DNA of 50,938 nucleotides. Source: Clostridia bacterium (GTDB taxonomy: Bacteria > Bacillota > Clostridia > Christensenellales > QALW01). The position numbers and the translations under genes were made by a program. A model generated the notes under the pieces. That model was not told the origin of the DNA, did not search any database, and was given only the letters and a program-made list of their open reading frames with translations. Shown piece after piece: positions 7,692 through 16,273 of this stretch (its first letter is position 1; every line of letters begins with the position of its first letter). The DNA lies in assembly GCA_017516345.1 (NCBI GenBank), contig JAFXDC010000008.1, positions 1 to 50,938 on the forward strand, in the 5' to 3' direction.

Positions 7692-8969
7692 ATGAATAAA
7701 CAGGAAATGCTTATACAGCAGCTTAACGCCTTTGAAGCGGCAGACAGACTTGCCGCCCTTAAGGAGCTTAAAGGCATGATCGACAACGGCGAGATAGCCG
7801 CTCCCAACACCGGAAACGATATCAACAACCACATACATACCTACTACTCCTTCTCTCCCTACAGCCCCACCAAGGCGGTATGGATGGCATACACCTCGGG
7901 TCTTTGCACCTGCGGTATCATGGACCACGACTCCATCAACGGCGCGGAGGAGTTCATTGAGGCAGGTAAGATAATCGGTATCCCCACCACCATCGGTCTT
8001 GAAATGCGCGTAAGCTTCAAGGGCACCTTCCTTGAGGATAAAAGGATCAATAACCCCGATCAGTCGGGCGTTGCATATATGGCCATCCACGGCGTGCCCC
8101 ACACCGCCATCAAAAAGACCAACGAGTTTATGGCTCCCTACCGCGAGGCCCGCAACAAGCGTAACCGCGCAATGGTGGAGCGCATCAACCTTAAGGCGGC
8201 ATCCGCAGGCATTTGTCTTGATTTCGACCGCGACGTTCTCCCCTTGAGCTTTGCACACGACGGCGGCGGAGTTACCGAGCGTCACCTGCTGTTTGCCTTT
8301 GCCAAGGCAATTACCGAAAAATGCGGCAAAAACGCCTCTGTAGTAGAGCTTCTTGAAAATAATCTGGGTATGAAGGTAAGCGCTAAGCAGGCCGCTCAGC
8401 TCTCCGACAGCGAGAACCCCTTCTACGAGTACGATCTTTTGGGCGTGCTTAAAAGCGACACCACCTTCTTCTATATCGATGCCACCGACGAGTGCATGCC
8501 CGTTGAGAAGGCTCTCGCATTTGCTGATGAGATCGGCGCCATCTCGGCTTATGCCTACCTTGGCGACGTTGGAGAGAGCGTTACCGGCGACAAGCGTGCT
8601 CAGACCTTTGAGGACTCCTATCTTGACGATCTGTTCCCCCTCATAAGCAAGCTCGGCTTCCGCGCTGTAACCTATATGCCCTCCCGTAACACCGAGGCAC
8701 AGCTCACCCGCCTGCGCGCCCTTTGCGATAAATACTCTCTGTTCCAGATAAGCGGCGAGGATATCAATTCCCCCCGCCAGGTATTCATCTGCAAGGCTCT
8801 GCAGAATCCTCTGTATCATAACCTGATAGACTCCACCTGGGCTCTCATCGGTCACGAAATGGCTGCCACCGAGAATGCGGATAACGCCATGTTCTCCGAA
8901 AAGACCTGCGCCGCCATGCCCGCACTTGCCGACCGTATAATCCACTTCGGAAAGATCAGCAAGGGCTAA
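7692..8969 (+). CDS. PHP-domain metal-dependent phosphoesterase
   Basis: A 425-residue cytoplasmic protein. The N-terminal part carries PHP motifs for a trinuclear metal centre: NNHIHTYYSFSP (the HxH motif), GIMDHDSINGAEEF (DHD), an E in IGLEMRVSF and AIHGVPH. Unlike short PHP proteins it has an inserted helical region of roughly 130 residues before further conserved stretches near TYMPSRNTEAQLTRLR and SGEDINSPRQ. PHP proteins hydrolyse phosphoesters; the substrate is not evident. GGAGGA lies 7 bases before the ATG. Nearby glycosidases hint at sugar metabolism, but that is only contextual. It ends at a strong terminator. Confidence 0.85.
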   Translation: MNKQEMLIQQLNAFEAADRLAALKELKGMIDNGEIAAPNTGNDINNHIHTYYSFSPYSPTKAVWMAYTSGLCTCGIMDHDSINGAEEFIEAGKIIGIPTTIGLEMRVSFKGTFLEDKRINNPDQSGVAYMAIHGVPHTAIKKTNEFMAPYREARNKRNRAMVERINLKAASAGICLDFDRDVLPLSFAHDGGGVTERHLLFAFAKAITEKCGKNASVVELLENNLGMKVSAKQAAQLSDSENPFYEYDLLGVLKSDTTFFYIDATDECMPVEKALAFADEIGAISAYAYLGDVGESVTGDKRAQTFEDSYLDDLFPLISKLGFRAVTYMPSRNTEAQLTRLRALCDKYSLFQISGEDINSPRQVFICKALQNPLYHNLIDSTWALIGHEMAATENADNAMFSEKTCAAMPALADRIIHFGKISKG

Positions 8970-8980
8970 TACAAATATCA

Positions 8981-9008
8981 AAAGGACGAGGCCGACCTCG
9001 TCCTTTTT
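8981..9008 (+). terminator. Terminator of the PHP-domain gene
   Basis: AAAGGACGAGG pairs with CCTCGTCCTTTTTT around CCGA; the T-run is on the plus strand. With A-rich sequence on the other side it may also stop the convergent lipoprotein gene at 9130-10041. Confidence 0.85.
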
Positions 9009-9129
9009 TATTATTCTATTACACTTGCATACGCGCACATATGTGCATTTTGTCCGTTTTTCCGCGAGACTCCTCTTGCCCCGCGATGCTTCATGCATTA
9101 ATTGATGTTACAAAACGAAATTTATCCGT

Positions 9130-10041
9130 TTATCTCTTAACGTACTTTCCGGTATGGATGCAAACGTCGGTAATGCACGAGAGTCCATCATCCATATTAA
9201 TGTGCATTCTGGGATAATATATGCTTATCTCACCCGCATCGGTTACGTAAAACTCGGGCTCAAATTCCATTGTAACGCTAACAGACTCTGCTCCGCCCTC
9301 GACCGCACTCTCTATAAGCTTCTTTTCCATAAGCTTATAAAATTTATCCACGTCTATCGAAGCCTTTACCTCCTCGGTCAGCGCCTTATCCCAGCTCTCG
9401 TTTCTTCTCCACGCAATGTCAATATACTCGCCCTTATCCTCTACCGTTATGCTGTAGGTGACAGCGGGAATAGCGGAATCATCCACATACTCAGCCGAAT
9501 ACTTGGTATCATTCTCCTCAACGCTCGCCTTTAGTCCGTCCACCGAGCAAAGGTCGTTAAGCACGGCATCGCCTATCTCGCTAAGCGCTCTGCCCTCATC
9601 GGCAACACGCAAGCCGAATTTTGCTAGCTTATCATTATTGTACACCGCACCCGCACTAACCTGACCGTTATACTCGTTAAACTCATAAACGTTCTTTGTC
9701 CAAAAATAACTGTCGATCGTGGCATTTAAATAATATGCATTATTATGATGCATCATTTTTCTGTCAAACTGAGGATACTCAAATCTTGTGGTCGTAACAT
9801 TATACCCGCCCACCGTAAAGGTGCGCTCCTGCGGCATATTGAGCTCATATTTAGCAATTTCCCTATCAATTATGTACTGCGACTCTTCAAGGGCGTGCTC
9901 AAAATACTTCCACCCGCACCCGCACCTGTTTTTCCCAAGCATGATCCTGTCCATCATTGCCTGCTCCGAGCAACCGCTAAATAAAGTACACACCAAAACC
10001 AACACAAAAGCAACTGCAAAACATTTGCGCATATACCTCAT
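9130..10041 (-). CDS. Putative lipoprotein, function unknown
   Basis: 303 residues when started at the ATG at 10041, which has AGGAGGGT 5 bases upstream; the frame is open further but lacks a ribosome site. The N-terminus (MRYMRKCF, hydrophobic run, LFSGC) fits a lipoprotein signal with the lipidated Cys at about residue 24. The mature part is charged, with a CGCGW motif early on and alternating strands, and no recognisable domain. It ends 'GISIYYPRMHINMDDGL'-like, suggesting a beta-rich C-terminal half. It is driven by promoter region A (10083-10190), which is almost the same as two others in this island. It may belong to the surface-protein remnants nearby, but no function is proposed. Confidence 0.75.
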   Translation of the reverse strand: MRYMRKCFAVAFVLVLVCTLFSGCSEQAMMDRIMLGKNRCGCGWKYFEHALEESQYIIDREIAKYELNMPQERTFTVGGYNVTTTRFEYPQFDRKMMHHNNAYYLNATIDSYFWTKNVYEFNEYNGQVSAGAVYNNDKLAKFGLRVADEGRALSEIGDAVLNDLCSVDGLKASVEENDTKYSAEYVDDSAIPAVTYSITVEDKGEYIDIAWRRNESWDKALTEEVKASIDVDKFYKLMEKKLIESAVEGGAESVSVTMEFEPEFYVTDAGEISIYYPRMHINMDDGLSCITDVCIHTGKYVKR

Positions 10042-10082
10042 GCCACACCCTCCTGTATTTTTTAATATTCCATTTTGCAAAA

Positions 10083-10190
10083 ACTTCCTTTTTGCAATTA
10101 CAGTATATCACACTAAAAACACCAAAGTCAATGCACAATTCTAACTTATTTTCGGCACAAAGGAGATAATTGGGCATTGTTTTTTCAAAA
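10083..10190 (-). promoter_or_regulatory. Repeated promoter region, copy A
   Basis: On the minus strand TTGACT (10126-10131), an 18-base spacer and TATACT (10102-10107), then TGTAATTGCAAAAAGGAA. Upstream is a conserved block ending AAGTTAGAATTGTGCA. The same order is found in copies B (13361-13455) and C (14621-14735). Likely drives the lipoprotein at 9130-10041. Confidence 0.75.
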
Positions 10191-10212
10191 AAGAAGAACA
10201 AATGGAACAATT

Positions 10213-10238
10213 AAAAAACCGCCTTTGGCGGTTTTTTA
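10213..10238. terminator. Terminator between lipoprotein units
   Basis: AAAAAACCGCC-TTT-GGCGGTTTTTT, a short strong hairpin with A and T tracts on both sides. It ends the minus-strand unit that finishes at 10313 and separates it from promoter region A. Confidence 0.85.
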
Positions 10239-10312
10239 CTTTTTATTTCGTGGAAAATCTTCCTTTGAGGCAACGTCGAAAACATAATGGGTAAAGTCGG
10301 AACACTATTGGT

Positions 10313-11182
10313 TTAATTCATTACTGCAAAAGACAATAATCCATTTAAATTGGGAGGTATATCGGTTTTGTCAGTAACCAAGGATATTTCCACATCACAT
10401 ATCAATGCTATCTTTCCATCCTTTAATTTTGCCGCTCTCCAATTCTTAATTTCTACATTTTGCTTATAATATCCATTTGCTTTTTTTATTTGCAATACGG
10501 AATCGTTAACATCGTACTCCTGCTCAACCTTTGCAAGCACCGCATTCTCGGCTTTGCCGATATCAATCTCCAGCTTATCCTCTTTTGTAATACTGCCGGG
10601 CATAACCGCATAATACCACCGCACGGTACAGTCGTAATTAAAGTTTATATTTATTTCCTCAACCGTAGGAACACCTTGCAAATATTTTGCAAGCTTAACA
10701 TTATATCCCTGATATGTATTTTGGGATGCAGATATAGTATAATCCGAAGCATTCAATCCCTGTTCGGTTATACAATCCTCCGCTGCTTGTATAAACACAT
10801 CTTTATCGTATAACGGTTCATCTGCTTGCGTGGCATCTTTCGAAACGTCGTAATAACTAACCAAACGTCCTTCAGCATCAATGGAAAGCTCGATATTTTC
10901 ACCAACGTTATAACGATACAATTTCGAATGAGATACGTCTAGTCCTCTTCTTTCACCTTCATATACGCCTGTTAACGTCTTATCCATAAAGGTGCAAGTA
11001 ACCTCTTGAGGAGGTTGATAATTTTCGTATTTCTCATCCTTAAAGCAGTACTCAACTCGACCGTCAACAAAACCGCCAAATGAATATTTTAATACTGTGT
11101 ATGTGTCTTGACCTGTTGATTCATAGCAACCAACAAATATTGTAGTTAAAGCCAATATTGCAATGATTATAGTTTTCTTCAA
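10313..11182 (-). CDS. Putative lipoprotein, function unknown
   Basis: 289 residues starting MKKTIIIAILALTTIFVGC, a lipoprotein-type signal with the Cys at 19. The start is TTG at 11182 with GGGAG about 12 bases upstream, which is loose spacing; the signal sequence supports it. The mature protein has many short beta strands (for example VEYCFKDEKYENY, VRWYYAVMPG, KIALICDVEIS) and no recognised domain or catalytic motif. It lies 17 bases after the RHS-type remnant and is probably cotranscribed with it from promoter region B. The arrangement would fit an accessory or immunity gene behind a surface protein, but nothing in the sequence proves that. Confidence 0.75.
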   Translation of the reverse strand: MKKTIIIAILALTTIFVGCYESTGQDTYTVLKYSFGGFVDGRVEYCFKDEKYENYQPPQEVTCTFMDKTLTGVYEGERRGLDVSHSKLYRYNVGENIELSIDAEGRLVSYYDVSKDATQADEPLYDKDVFIQAAEDCITEQGLNASDYTISASQNTYQGYNVKLAKYLQGVPTVEEININFNYDCTVRWYYAVMPGSITKEDKLEIDIGKAENAVLAKVEQEYDVNDSVLQIKKANGYYKQNVEIKNWRAAKLKDGKIALICDVEISLVTDKTDIPPNLNGLLSFAVMN

Positions 11183-11201
11183 GCTTTTTCACACTCCCAC
11201 T

Positions 11202-11597
11202 TTATGATAGATCAATATCTTGTAATATTAGATTCTCACTTCCGCATATTACAGCACTCGTTAATCCGCTCACATCAGCAGCATACTCTACAGCAGCTTT
11301 TACGGTTACACCATCGTTAATAAACAACTCACAAAAGGAGAATATTACCTCATCGTCGGCTATTACGTACTGTCCGCCCGACTGCTTCAGTTTAAGACCC
11401 GCGGTTTCCACCTCAAAGCTAAAGGTATTTACTCCCTGATAGCTCTGAAGTATTATGTCCTCCTTCATACCGCTCATGGTGGAGGAATATCTAAGATCCA
11501 TGCCAAGACCAAACGCACCGTAGTAGGTTACATTATTGCCGTTTACGCTTGCATTTATATGTCCTGCAGGAATGCTATGCGGTTTTTTATGCCTTTT
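11202..11597 (-). pseudogene. Remnant of an RHS/DNRLRE-type surface protein (pre-RHS segment)
   Basis: An in-frame stretch of 131 residues including YYGAFGLGMDLRYS, MKEDIILQSYQGVNTFSFEV and GLKLKQSGGQYVI. From memory these phrases resemble the beta-rich segment found before the YD repeats of large Clostridial RHS/wall-associated proteins. Upstream the frame is blocked by a TGA at 11598-11600, inside the end of the preceding lipoprotein gene; downstream it stops after VICGSENLILQDIDLS. The only ATGs are internal and have no convincing ribosome site. So both the secretion signal and the rest of a protein normally well over 1000 residues are missing. It overlaps the 3' end of the 11587-12369 gene by about 11 bases, which suggests a deletion joined them. 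Homology was judged from phrases, not by search. Confidence 0.6.
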
Positions 11598-12369
11598 TCA
11601 GATTCATACAAGCCAACATTTGATATATGTCATTAATTTCAATTTGCGATGATTCGTCCATATACATTCTTATTAGTAATCCACCCACATCGTTTTTTCC
11701 GTATATGTTAAGCTTGATCAACTGTCCTTTCCTATGCTCCTCAACTACAAAATAGTCAAGCTCTCCTTTGGTCATTTCATAGCTTACGTATTTGTAATTG
11801 TTTTGCCCATTTACTCTCTCTTTCTGTATTCCGTCTTGCGTAAATTGCTCATATTCCGATCCTTCAACACTCCTATAGGAATTAAGTGTCTCCTTCCGCT
11901 CGATAACTAAGCTTTCTAATTTATCTATTATTTCGGGATAATACACCGCATCAACGCTTAACTCGTACTCCGAGCCGCCAACTGTGACATATTGCTCGCA
12001 CCACAAACACAGGTTAACAAATCCCACTCTTTTGTAATTTACCTCTCCATTAAAGGTGGGGATCACTATTTTATCAGGATCAAGTATTGGTAACAATTTG
12101 TCATCGCCTTTTACGTTATAAAAGCAATTATAAAGCGAATTAACCTTACTTGAGTCAAAGTCGGAATATTTAATTCTGTCCTTTATATCCTGTACCGAAT
12201 CAAATTTTGTGCTTTGCTTGACATCAGGATAGCCAAGTCGGCGGCCATTGTTCACCCGAAGGTAATACTGTCCGTCCTTTACGATTACCTCGGCAGCCTT
12301 CGAGGGATAACAACCAATAAATAGAATTATAACCAAGCATACTATTCCAAGGATTCTTATTTTTTTCAT
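11587..12369 (-). CDS. Putative lipoprotein, function unknown
   Basis: 260 residues, MKKIRILGIVCLVIILFIGC, a clear lipoprotein signal with Cys at about 20, followed by a mature region rich in Tyr, Asp and Lys. No domain is recognised. The ATG follows AGGGGGATGTTGA, a plausible Shine-Dalgarno. It starts 27 bases after the stop of the membrane protein at 12397 and is therefore in one transcript with it. Its 3' end runs into the RHS remnant: the last codons and the start of that frame share about 11 bases, so the end of this gene may itself have been trimmed or replaced by the joining event. Confidence 0.75.
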   Translation of the reverse strand: MKKIRILGIVCLVIILFIGCYPSKAAEVIVKDGQYYLRVNNGRRLGYPDVKQSTKFDSVQDIKDRIKYSDFDSSKVNSLYNCFYNVKGDDKLLPILDPDKIVIPTFNGEVNYKRVGFVNLCLWCEQYVTVGGSEYELSVDAVYYPEIIDKLESLVIERKETLNSYRSVEGSEYEQFTQDGIQKERVNGQNNYKYVSYEMTKGELDYFVVEEHRKGQLIKLNIYGKNDVGGLLIRMYMDESSQIEINDIYQMLACMNLKKA

Positions 12370-12396
12370 TCAACATCCCCCTGTCCTGATATAATC

Positions 12397-13215
12397 TTAT
12401 TCTCCCCATTCCTGCTCGGGAACAGACTGCAATATAAGCTGCGTAAGCTCGTCGGGTGCGCTTATTACCCTTGTTATTCCCGATAATGCCGACGTTATTC
12501 TTTCCACATTTGACAGCGCAATATATATTCGGTCGTTATCCTGCAAGACCTGAGCTTCAAAAGCCATCGAGCCGCTTTCCTTAAAATATATACGCAGTAC
12601 GCATATTGCTTTGGTGTTTTCTGTTAAGTCGGTCTTATTAACTTCCCCTTCCTTTGTAACACTCTCTTTTGCCATGCTTATTATATCTGCATCCGTGCTT
12701 ATCTTAAATGACTCTCTGCAAGCATATTTGTTCGGATGGAATTTTTCCCACTCGGTAATATCATTCCCTCCGTATTCATATCCCTCCGGCTCCAAGCTGC
12801 ATAATTCGATACTGTCTATAGTCCAATCCTTCAACGGGTCAATATCACAGCTCGGGCTTTTAACAATACCGCTGCTCTGCAGTAAGGGAGAAAACATAAA
12901 GTTCCCGGTATACTCAAACGCAAATTGATCAATATCAACATCCTTCAATTTACAGCATACGTGCCCACCAATTAAGGAAGATTTTAAATAATACCCCGTA
13001 ACGTTACCTATGGGAACGTATCCCGGCATCTTTTCATAATTGTCAACATCAATATGCGTGTCAGCATTATATTTAGGCGCATATATTCGATATCTTTTTA
13101 TCAGGCTTATTTTGTCATTAATATATAGCGCCAGAACAAGCACTGTTAATACCGCAATTATTATACCGAAAATTTTTCCTAAAGTCTTAAGTATCTTTTT
13201 CGTTTTTGTATCCAC
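12397..13215 (-). CDS. Membrane-anchored protein of unknown function
   Basis: About 272 residues with a Lys-rich N-terminus (DTKTKKILKTLGK), one hydrophobic helix (IFGIIIAVLTVLVLALYI) and an outward-facing domain with four or more Cys and several Trp. No family recognised. The GTG at 13215 is preferred because AGAGGTGA lies 5 bases upstream; an earlier in-frame GTG at 13224 would sit inside that ribosome site. It is the first gene after promoter region B, about 150 bases downstream of its -10. The gap 13225-13360 shows nothing further. Confidence 0.7.
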   Translation of the reverse strand: MDTKTKKILKTLGKIFGIIIAVLTVLVLALYINDKISLIKRYRIYAPKYNADTHIDVDNYEKMPGYVPIGNVTGYYLKSSLIGGHVCCKLKDVDIDQFAFEYTGNFMFSPLLQSSGIVKSPSCDIDPLKDWTIDSIELCSLEPEGYEYGGNDITEWEKFHPNKYACRESFKISTDADIISMAKESVTKEGEVNKTDLTENTKAICVLRIYFKESGSMAFEAQVLQDNDRIYIALSNVERITSALSGITRVISAPDELTQLILQSVPEQEWGE

Positions 13216-13360
13216 GCCTTTCACCTCTTATTCTAAACTGGGAACCGAAATATTGAGCGGAATTTCCGTGTTGCCTTCTATAATGTTGCAAATTAATTCT
13301 ATAACATCATTTTATTATGATCCTTAGACCATGCAATACATCCTTCCATTTTTATCTCTG

Positions 13361-13455
13361 TCTGCATTATATCATAGCTAAAACTTAAAAGTCAATACAC
13401 AATACTAACTTGTTTTTAGCACAAAGCTAATGATCCGTATTGTTTTTTTCACAAA
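13361..13455 (-). promoter_or_regulatory. Repeated promoter region, copy B
   Basis: Minus strand: TTGACT (13390-13395), 18-base spacer, TATAAT (13366-13371); upstream block CTTTGTGCTAAAAACAAGTT then AGTATTGTG. Nearly identical in order and sequence to copies A and C, including the odd 18-base spacer. Drives 12397-13215 and probably everything to the terminator at 10213-10238. Confidence 0.75.
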
Positions 13456-13458
13456 GGA

Positions 13459-13488
13459 AAAGCCGCCGAGCATATGCTCGGCGGCTTT
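13459..13488. terminator. Terminator of the 13491-14072 lipoprotein gene
   Basis: AAAGCCGCCGAG-CATATG-CTCGGCGGCTTT; on the minus strand it is followed by TTCCTTTG. It sits 3 bases beyond the stop codon and immediately upstream of promoter region B. Confidence 0.85.
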
Positions 13489-13490
13489 AA

Positions 13491-14072
13491 TTATTTTACG
13501 CTTATTTCTTCAATGGTCAGGTTGTTTAGGATATACTCAAGCAATTCCTTATTACCGCAACTTATTGCTATCAAATACATGTTCTTGTAATAAAATCTTG
13601 CATGCGGATTTGAAGTGTATTGTTGGTAATAAACCTTTACATTCTGTCCGTTGATCACGGCGTCATAATTGGCATCTTCAAACTCCGGAAACATACTAAT
13701 ATCGGGCTCATCTGTGTATTCCAGGTTATATTCAACTAAAAAATTTATGGTCTTTTCGTAATCTTTATAAATATGACTTGCTCTATAATCCCTATAGTAT
13801 TGGCTATCGGGATAAGTAGTGATAAGACGGCCACTCCATCCAAGCTCCTCTCCATTCACCGTAAATTTTATTACGTTTATCTTCTGCATTACTTCTTTTA
13901 TTGATTGATATACCTTAGTTGTCCGATGCATAAAGTGCGACCCATCTTTTATGGCCTGAGCATATTGCTCATACGTATCATACATAACAGTATATTTTTC
14001 AGGCATGAAATGAGCAGTACAACCGCACAACAAAAACACTGTTATTATAAATATAACAGAGATTCTTCTCAT
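13491..14072 (-). CDS. Putative lipoprotein, function unknown
   Basis: 193 residues, MRRISVIFIITVFLLCGC, a lipoprotein signal with the Cys at 18. The mature part is Tyr-rich (YTVMYDTYEQYAQAI, YPDSQYYRDYRAS, VKVYYQQYTS) and has no domain I recognise. The ATG has AGGAGG 7-8 bases upstream. It begins 11 bases after the stop of the metalloprotease fragment and is in the same transcript, driven from promoter region C, and ends at its own terminator. Surface anchoring is inferred from the signal only. Confidence 0.75.
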   Translation of the reverse strand: MRRISVIFIITVFLLCGCTAHFMPEKYTVMYDTYEQYAQAIKDGSHFMHRTTKVYQSIKEVMQKINVIKFTVNGEELGWSGRLITTYPDSQYYRDYRASHIYKDYEKTINFLVEYNLEYTDEPDISMFPEFEDANYDAVINGQNVKVYYQQYTSNPHARFYYKNMYLIAISCGNKELLEYILNNLTIEEISVK

Positions 14073-14082
14073 ACATATCCTC

Positions 14083-14613
14083 CTAATCTAATCTAAAATT
14101 AGCTGCCCAAAACTGCATGTGAGTATTTATATCCTCTTTACAATCTGCGCACCAATCACCATAATCGTAGTTGCAGCACATAAAACATTCCTCATCTCTG
14201 TATCCCTCCTCTTTGCATACAGAACAAAGCGGTGTATTAATGCAACTCCCATTTACCTCCTCATGGTAATGGTCCGGTGCTCCTATTTGGTGTGAGATTT
14301 CATGAATTAATGTGTTGTAAGCATCAGTGATGTAATCATTCAAAGCATCCCGCCCATCATGTTTAAAGGTTTGCATTATTATACATCTTGTTTGAGACTG
14401 TGAGTAGCTCCTATTATTCGTATAACCGCTACTTCCATCATTATCATGATTATATAATGCATGTCCTGTAAATAAAGTATTAATATCCTCGTCTGTGCTT
14501 GAAGCATGCTCTATATAAAAAGGTATTGCTAAATTGCCAAGGCTATCATGACCTTTTGTTTGGTGTGACTGATGAATTGTTTCTTCATATACAATTCCTC
14601 CTTGTTTAATTTT
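14083..14613 (-). pseudogene. Zinc metalloprotease fragment lacking a proper start
   Basis: Open frame of about 176 residues with LIHEISHQIGAPDHYHE, i.e. HExxHxxGxxDH, a metzincin-like zinc site, followed by a Cys cluster (CSVCKEEG, CFMCC, CADCKEDI) that recalls the C-terminal metal knuckles of small Clostridial metallopeptidases. No ATG/GTG/TTG with a ribosome site begins this frame; the first ATG (14376) is just before the active site. The best ribosome site in the region (AAGGAGG, 14597-14603) leads to an ATG in another frame that ends after 19 codons. Either a frameshift near the start or loss of the original N-terminus (including a secretion signal) explains this. If translated at all, it would need an unusual start. 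Confidence 0.65.
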
Positions 14614-14620
14614 TTATAAA

Positions 14621-14735
14621 AATTTCCTTTTTGCAATTACAGTATAACATAGCCGATATACCAAAGTCAATGCACAATACTAACTTGTTTATAGCACAAA
14701 TCTAATAATCCATATAATTTTTTTTACAAAATTAA
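14621..14735 (-). promoter_or_regulatory. Repeated promoter region, copy C
   Basis: Minus strand: TTGACT (14665-14670), 18-base spacer, TATACT (14641-14646), then TGTAATTGCAAAAAGGAA, as in copy A. The upstream block TTTGTGCTATAAACAAGTT plus AGTATTGTGCA matches copy B. The rest of the noncoding stretch (14736-14806) is AT-rich with nothing recognised. Confidence 0.75.
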
Positions 14736-14806
14736 AACTGCCTAAAAGCACTTATAATTATGTATTTTGATTTATAAATATGCAAAAATTCAAGGCGAAA
14801 TAAAAC

Positions 14807-14852
14807 AGCGCGAAAAAACACCTGTTTTTTGATGCTTTTTCGCGCTTTTTTT
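14807..14852. terminator. Terminator downstream of ypeB
   Basis: AGCGCGAAAAA (14807-14817) pairs with TTTTTCGCGCT (14836-14846), with T-rich flanks on the plus strand and a shorter TGTTTTA on the minus strand. It lies about 100 bases after the ypeB stop; the intervening bases show nothing recognisable. Confidence 0.65.
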
Positions 14853-14950
14853 GCTCTTTTTTACTGCTTTTTTAATGGCTTTTTCGCCGTGCATTTTTAT
14901 GCAATGGATCTTTGCGTTTTTTACAGCTCCGTCATGCTCGCATCTTGCCC

Positions 14951-16216
14951 TTATATCACCATATCGCCGTTTTCCGTGGGGATTATTCTGTACATCTGTA
15001 TCTGCTTACCCGATAGAGCATCAATATAAACCATATACTTATCCTCTCCGTAAAGACAGTAGAATTCCCACGCGAGCGCCTCTCCGTTGCCGTTTGGTAT
15101 GATGCAAATACGGGTCTTTTCTATGCTGAGCATCCCGCTGACCGCCCTTGCCGCCGCGCCTTGGTCAATAGCAGGAGACGGCTCGTCGCGCTCGTGGCTG
15201 CACACTACGTATCCGGAGCCCTCAAAGCCTACGACTCTCCCGCTTTCAAGACTCACCCTGACCTTTACAAGGTCGGGATACACCACCGCATCCCCGTTTT
15301 TCGGGGTAAAATTAATGATGATGCTATCCTCCCCCTTGCTTGCAAATACCGACTCAAATCCGCTATATCCCGCATCCTCCAGAAACTCAAGGGCTACAGA
15401 CTCAGCATTCACTCCATCCGCTACCCCCGCTTGCTCCTCGGGATCCATATACCACAAAAGAAGTCCGCCTTTTTTGGTAAACGCCGCACTCCTTGCCCCG
15501 GAAGCAAACACAAAGCAAGGAACGTCCCCCTCTGTCTCCCCCTCAAGGGTGCATTCTCCAAGTAGCTCCCGCGCTGCTTTTTCGCACTCCTGCACGGTCT
15601 TCTCCTCCCGCTCGGTGCGTGGCTTTCCGATCTTCTCACCTTGAGAAAACGGGCCGTCATATATCAGGGTTGGATAGCTCACGCTATCGTACTCCGCCTG
15701 CTGCCAGGCTACGTCGGTGTCGCTGAGCACGTCCAATGCAAACACGTCCTCGCCGGCACTCATCACACTGCCGATATCCCCAAGCGCATCCCTCAGTCTC
15801 TTACAACTATCCCTCAGTCCTCTGATATTCTCTCCCTCATCATCCTGCGCGTATGAAAGCTCGGAAAGATAAGCGCAATAGTCCGAGATATGGTTTAACA
15901 GCTCCTCGGTCCTCTGCATGGAGCCCTGAGATATCGGAAGCTCGCCAAGCCGTGCCGCCGCCGTGCCCGCTCTTGCACTTATCCTGCTGTAGAGTAAGCA
16001 CAAATAATCCCGATCTGCGCAAAAGGATGCCTTAGCAAGATCATTATATATACTGTCCAGCCCGTCAAGGGTGTTGTAAAGGCTGTTCTCATACCCCGCA
16101 CGAAGCTTATCACTTGCCGCCTTTTCCTTCTCAGCGGTCAATACAATACCTATTATCAATATTATGCATATACCCGCAAGTATGCATATGATCCTTTGTT
16201 GCGTCTCTTTTTTCAT
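14951..16216 (-). CDS. ypeB: Spore germination protein YpeB
   Basis: 421 residues with an N-terminal membrane anchor (about 9-28), a helical N-terminal half rich in coiled-coil-like heptads (LDSIYNDLAKASF, RLGELPISQGSM) and a C-terminal half with PepSY-type repeats, ending KYMVYIDALSGKQIQMYRI. This layout, and its position 57 bases after sleB, identify YpeB, which is needed for SleB to be kept stable in the spore coat/inner membrane and to work on cortex peptidoglycan during germination. The motif GPFSQGEKIGKPR is a typical YpeB phrase. It shows that the organism forms endospores. The start ATG is followed by the Lys-rich MKKETQQR. Confidence 0.92.
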   Translation of the reverse strand: MKKETQQRIICILAGICIILIIGIVLTAEKEKAASDKLRAGYENSLYNTLDGLDSIYNDLAKASFCADRDYLCLLYSRISARAGTAAARLGELPISQGSMQRTEELLNHISDYCAYLSELSYAQDDEGENIRGLRDSCKRLRDALGDIGSVMSAGEDVFALDVLSDTDVAWQQAEYDSVSYPTLIYDGPFSQGEKIGKPRTEREEKTVQECEKAARELLGECTLEGETEGDVPCFVFASGARSAAFTKKGGLLLWYMDPEEQAGVADGVNAESVALEFLEDAGYSGFESVFASKGEDSIIINFTPKNGDAVVYPDLVKVRVSLESGRVVGFEGSGYVVCSHERDEPSPAIDQGAAARAVSGMLSIEKTRICIIPNGNGEALAWEFYCLYGEDKYMVYIDALSGKQIQMYRIIPTENGDMVI

Positions 16217-16273
16217 TTTATCTCCCTAAAAAGCTTTTATAATACCCTTGCGTCATGCTTATAGCATCTCCTG

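Noticed and set aside
7653..9098. Long open frame (481 codons) on the minus strand opposite the PHP gene
   Set aside because: It is the shadow of a well-supported gene: the plus-strand protein has PHP motifs, a ribosome site, a promoter and a terminator, whereas the minus frame has none.
10083..14735. Integron-like gene cassettes using the repeated regions as recombination sites
   Set aside because: The repeats read as promoters (-35, spacer, -10) rather than folded attC sites, and no integrase gene is seen.
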